13,286 nt of DNA from DASXPG01 sp044449445 (GTDB lineage: Bacteria; Gemmatimonadota; Gemmatimonadetes; Gemmatimonadales; JACORV01): contig JBIOIA010000057.1 of the NCBI GenBank assembly GCA_044449445.1, forward strand, positions 1 to 13,286. Reading direction: 5' to 3'. The notes under the pieces are model-generated. The model ran no database searches. It worked only from the letters and a program-made list of their open reading frames with translations, and was not told where the DNA came from. Positions within the stretch are counted from its first letter, which is position 1. Each line of letters opens with the position of its first letter. A program made the position numbers and the translations under genes. This document shows positions 12,518 through 13,286 of the stretch, one piece after another.

Positions 12518-13267
12518 GTGACCTCCCCCCGGCCGGCTGACGAACGGGTGGTCGTGGTGGGCGACGCCCACCTCGGCTCCGCCGACGTCCGCGACGAGCA
12601 GGCCTTCCACGAGTTCCTCGAGGCCGTCCCGCAGCTCGGTACCCGGCTGCTGATCATGGGGGACCTGTTCGATTTCTGGTTCGAGTACCGGGCCGTGATC
12701 CCCCGCCGACCCTTCCGCACCCTGGCCAAACTCGCGCTGCTGGTCGAGAAGGGCGTGAAAGTGGAGATGGTCGGCGGCAACCACGACCGCTGGGGCGGCA
12801 CGTTCTGGGCCAAGGACATGGGGATCCCCTTCAGCAGCGAAGGCCTGGGGACCACGCTCGCCGGCCGGCAGGCCTGGGTGCATCATGGCGACGGCCTTGC
12901 CGAGGACAAGCTGGGCGGGAAGATCATCCACCGCGTGACCCGGAGTCCGATCACGCGAGGCGTGTTCCGGCTGCTGCACCCGTCGTTGGGCTTCTGGGTC
13001 GTGGACAAGCTGTCGAGCGGCCTGGCCGACAGGAGCCCCCGCGCCATCGAGGCTTGGGCGGCGGCGCAGGAGCGTTATGCGCGAGGGCTCTTCGAGCGGG
13101 CGCCGGAGGTGAAGCTGGTCGTGCTGGCGCACACGCACCGCCAGCGGCTGGTGGAAGTGGAGCCGGGCCGGTTCTATCTCAATGCGGGTCAGTGGATGGA
13201 GGATCGGCACTACGCGGTGGTGACGGCGGGCGACATCAAGCTGCTGCAGTGGCCCTCACTCCCCTAG
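12518..13267 (+). CDS. lpxH: LpxH-like metallophosphoesterase, probable UDP-2,3-diacylglucosamine diphosphatase
   Basis: LpxH hydrolyses UDP-2,3-diacylglucosamine to lipid X plus UMP in lipid A synthesis, at the inner face of the cytoplasmic membrane. The 249-residue product carries all five blocks of the two-metal phosphoesterase fold: GDAHLG (Asp 16, His 18), GDLFDFW (Asp 49), GGNHDRW (Asn 88, His 89), HHGDGLAEDKLG (His 123) and AHTHRQ (His 205, 207), then YLNAGQW. DFWFEY and the HHGDGL...D block point to the LpxH branch rather than generic phosphoesterases. The GTG at 12518 is preferred because the product then begins just before the first core strand. A TTG at 12494 would add eight residues; neither has a ribosome binding site, so translation may be leaderless or weak. 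It diverges from the microcompartment operon. Confidence 0.87.
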   Translation: MTSPRPADERVVVVGDAHLGSADVRDEQAFHEFLEAVPQLGTRLLIMGDLFDFWFEYRAVIPRRPFRTLAKLALLVEKGVKVEMVGGNHDRWGGTFWAKDMGIPFSSEGLGTTLAGRQAWVHHGDGLAEDKLGGKIIHRVTRSPITRGVFRLLHPSLGFWVVDKLSSGLADRSPRAIEAWAAAQERYARGLFERAPEVKLVVLAHTHRQRLVEVEPGRFYLNAGQWMEDRHYAVVTAGDIKLLQWPSLP

Positions 13268-13286
13268 CGTAACAAGCTCGATGTCC

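Overview
The window is a very GC-rich, tightly packed stretch of bacterial chromosome. It carries genes for lipopolysaccharide and outer-membrane biogenesis (lpxH-like, lptE, rfaE2, a C-terminal outer-membrane barrel protein), so the organism is Gram-negative. The gene content and style (frequent GTG/TTG starts, overlapping genes, a large secreted peptidase/propeller/barrel protein) would fit Gemmatimonadota or a related soil/sediment lineage. That taxonomic guess is inference only.

Layout. From about 12400 down to 269, thirteen protein genes run on the minus strand with almost no space between them, followed by a minus-strand tRNA-Pro(UGG) at 92-165. In transcription order they are: a PduA-like microcompartment shell protein; a second shell protein with a C-terminal extension; a CoA-acylating aldehyde dehydrogenase; an extended PduL phosphotransacylase; a YbgC-type acyl-CoA thioesterase; a secreted HEAT-repeat/cyclophilin protein; a 974-residue metallopeptidase/beta-propeller/outer-membrane-barrel protein; a lipoprotein; LptE; a small single-pass membrane protein; RfaE2; RNase PH; and RdgB. 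Nine of the twelve junctions are overlaps of 1-14 nt and the other three are gaps of 9, 9 and 17 nt, so the set looks like one long transcription unit. On the plus strand, an LpxH-like phosphoesterase starts near 12518 and diverges from the operon.

How the genes work together. The first four genes form the core of a bacterial microcompartment (metabolosome): shell hexamers, an aldehyde dehydrogenase making acyl-CoA, and PduL converting acyl-CoA to acyl-phosphate. No pentameric vertex protein, signature aldehyde-producing enzyme, alcohol dehydrogenase or kinase is present here. Both enzymes carry a short amphipathic helix at one end (C-terminus of the dehydrogenase, N-terminus of PduL) with a shared pattern, separated from the enzyme by a Pro/Gly-rich linker. 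These are probable encapsulation peptides. The second half of the operon is envelope biogenesis plus RNA and nucleotide housekeeping.

Regulation. The 117-bp divergent region (12401-12517) holds a convincing minus-strand promoter (TTGACT, 17 bp, TACTGT). An 8-bp inverted repeat (TGTGGCAC / GTGCCACA) overlaps its -10 box and presumed start site and encloses a 10-bp palindrome: a probable repressor operator for the microcompartment operon.

Sequence quality. Bases 1454-1559 inside rph are an almost pure G/C patch with a run of 21 C. It replaces about 35 codons of the RNase PH N-terminal half and shifts the frame while keeping the gene's overall length near normal. This looks like a base-calling or assembly error rather than a true pseudogene.
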